DNA of 14,521 bases from DATEPR01 sp036503065. GTDB taxonomy: Bacteria > Actinomycetota > Actinomycetes > Mycobacteriales > Pseudonocardiaceae. This document shows, one piece after another, positions 13,653 through 14,521 of this stretch (position 1 is the first letter of the stretch; every line of letters starts with the position of its first letter). Under the pieces are notes generated by a model. The model made no database searches. It had not been told where the DNA came from and worked only from the letters and a program-made list of their open reading frames with translations. Position numbers and translations under genes: made by a program. The stretch is taken from positions 1 through 14,521 of the forward strand of contig DASXXM010000229.1 of the NCBI GenBank assembly GCA_036503065.1, read 5' to 3'.

Positions 13653-14521
13653 TCACTCCTGCGTCGCGACCGCGGGGGTCAGCGGCGCGGGGGCCTTGCT
13701 GCGGGCCGGCAGGGACAGCACCAGGTAGACCACGAAACCGGCCAGGAACCCCACCGCCCAGCTGTAGTCGTAGAGCGGTTTGAGCATCGGGATCAAGCCG
13801 TCCGCGGGGAACGGGCCCTGGCCGGGCGCGGAGTACGCGCCACCGACGGCGAGCAGTGCGCCGAGCACGGTCGCCACCACCGCCGGCACGTTCCACCCGC
13901 CGCTGAACCAGTACCGCCCGCCGCCCGCCCGGTACAGGTCGGCCAGGTCAAGTTGGGTCCGCCGGATCACCCAGTACCCGGCCACCAACACGCCGGCCAC
14001 CGCGCCGATCAGGCCGCCGTAGAAGCCCAGCCACACGAAGATGTAGACGTGCGGGTTGGACAGCAGTCGCCACGGCTGCATCAGCACCGCGACCACCCCG
14101 GTGATGATGCCGCCGGTCCGGAAGCTCACCCAGCGGGGCGCCGCGTTGGAGAAGTCGTACGACGGGGACACCACGTTGGCCGCCACGTTCACCGACACGG
14201 TGGCCACCAGCACGGTGACCAGGCCGAGGATGACGACGGCCGGGTTGGAGAACTTGGCGGACAGCTGGATCGGGTCCCAGATCGCACTGCCATAGACAGC
14301 GATCGTGCCCGACGTGATCAGGATGGACAACACGGAGAAGAACGTCATCGTGGTGGGCAGGCCGAGGATCTGCCCCAGCCGCTGGCCGCGCTGGCTGCGC
14401 GCGAAGCGGGTGAAGTCCGGCATGTTCAGCGACAGCGTCGACCAGAACGCGATCATCGCCATCAGCGACGGCGGGAACACTTTCCAGAACGCAGTGCCCC
14501 AGCCGAGGCTCCCCGGCTGCG
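13653..14521 (-). CDS. NCS1-family nucleobase/hydantoin:cation symporter, C-terminal part
   Basis: The gene runs off the right end of the window (its 5' end lies beyond 14521); 288 residues are visible with a TGA stop at 13653-13655. The first residues, GSLGWGTAFWKVFPPSLMAMIAFWSTLSLNMPDFTRFARS, are the family region around the middle of NCS1 transporters, with NMPDFTRFARS the conserved cytoplasmic segment. About seven hydrophobic helices follow, then a polar tail ending in VATQE. NCS1 carriers import uracil, cytosine, allantoin, thiamine or hydantoins with Na+ or H+. This one is first in the visible operon and 28 bp before the amidohydrolase, so its substrate is probably what the hydrolases degrade. 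The choice between uracil, dihydropyrimidine and hydantoin cannot be made from this fragment. Confidence 0.9.
   Translation of the reverse strand, partial: QPGSLGWGTAFWKVFPPSLMAMIAFWSTLSLNMPDFTRFARSQRGQRLGQILGLPTTMTFFSVLSILITSGTIAVYGSAIWDPIQLSAKFSNPAVVILGLVTVLVATVSVNVAANVVSPSYDFSNAAPRWVSFRTGGIITGVVAVLMQPWRLLSNPHVYIFVWLGFYGGLIGAVAGVLVAGYWVIRRTQLDLADLYRAGGGRYWFSGGWNVPAVVATVLGALLAVGGAYSAPGQGPFPADGLIPMLKPLYDYSWAVGFLAGFVVYLVLSLPARSKAPAPLTPAVATQE

Noticed and set aside
1..14521. CRISPR arrays, tRNA genes, insertion sequences, prophage or toxin-antitoxin genes
   Set aside because: No spaced direct repeats, no tRNA cloverleaf and CCA end, and no transposase, integrase or toxin-antitoxin motifs were seen on either strand.

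Overview
The window is about 70% GC, uses GTG starts freely and has strongly G/C-ending codons. It carries a mycobacterial-type phosphatidylinositol mannoside (PIM) locus and an F420-type LLM flavin enzyme. Together these point to a high-GC actinobacterium, most likely of the Pseudonocardiales (Amycolatopsis/Kibdelosporangium-like); the genus is an inference. No rRNA, tRNA, CRISPR array, insertion sequence or phage gene was found. No stretch over 300 bases lacks a gene. The largest gaps are 3556-3693 and 4120-4266.

Left part (1-3555, + strand): the 3' end of a PQQ-like beta-propeller protein, then thrS (threonyl-tRNA synthetase), then a HIT-family Ap4A-phosphorylase-like gene. Middle insert (3556-5402): a small secreted beta-sandwich protein behind a palindrome-rich promoter, then a divergent yceI / marR pair whose shared 89-bp intergenic region holds two copies of a GTTGA-N4-TCAAC operator spaced 33 bp apart. 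Core PIM operon (5497-9172, + strand): pgsA (phosphatidylinositol phosphate synthase), patA-like acyltransferase, pimA mannosyltransferase and a membrane LemA-like/NUDIX fusion protein. These are packed with GTGA and ATGA overlaps and a 3-bp gap. The order thrS-HIT-pgsA-acyltransferase-pimA-NUDIX is that of Mycobacterium tuberculosis Rv2614c-Rv2609c, here interrupted between HIT and pgsA by the three-gene insert.

Right part: a lone gene (9250-10356) of lower-GC character, resembling DUF6236-type proteins, converges on a minus-strand operon (14521 to 10369). That operon encodes an NCS1 transporter (cut by the window end), a nitrilase-superfamily beta-ureidopropionase-like amidohydrolase, a dihydropyrimidinase/hydantoinase and an LLM-class (TIGR03842-like) oxidoreductase. 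It reads as an uptake-plus-degradation pathway for a pyrimidine or hydantoin: import, ring opening, decarbamoylation, and an unassigned redox step.

The most interesting points are the MarR operator architecture, the dyad symmetry upstream of the small secreted protein, the LemA-NUDIX fusion in the PIM operon, the LLM enzyme in the pyrimidine operon, and the uncharacterised gene at 9250. I did not find a clearly novel defence or mobile system.
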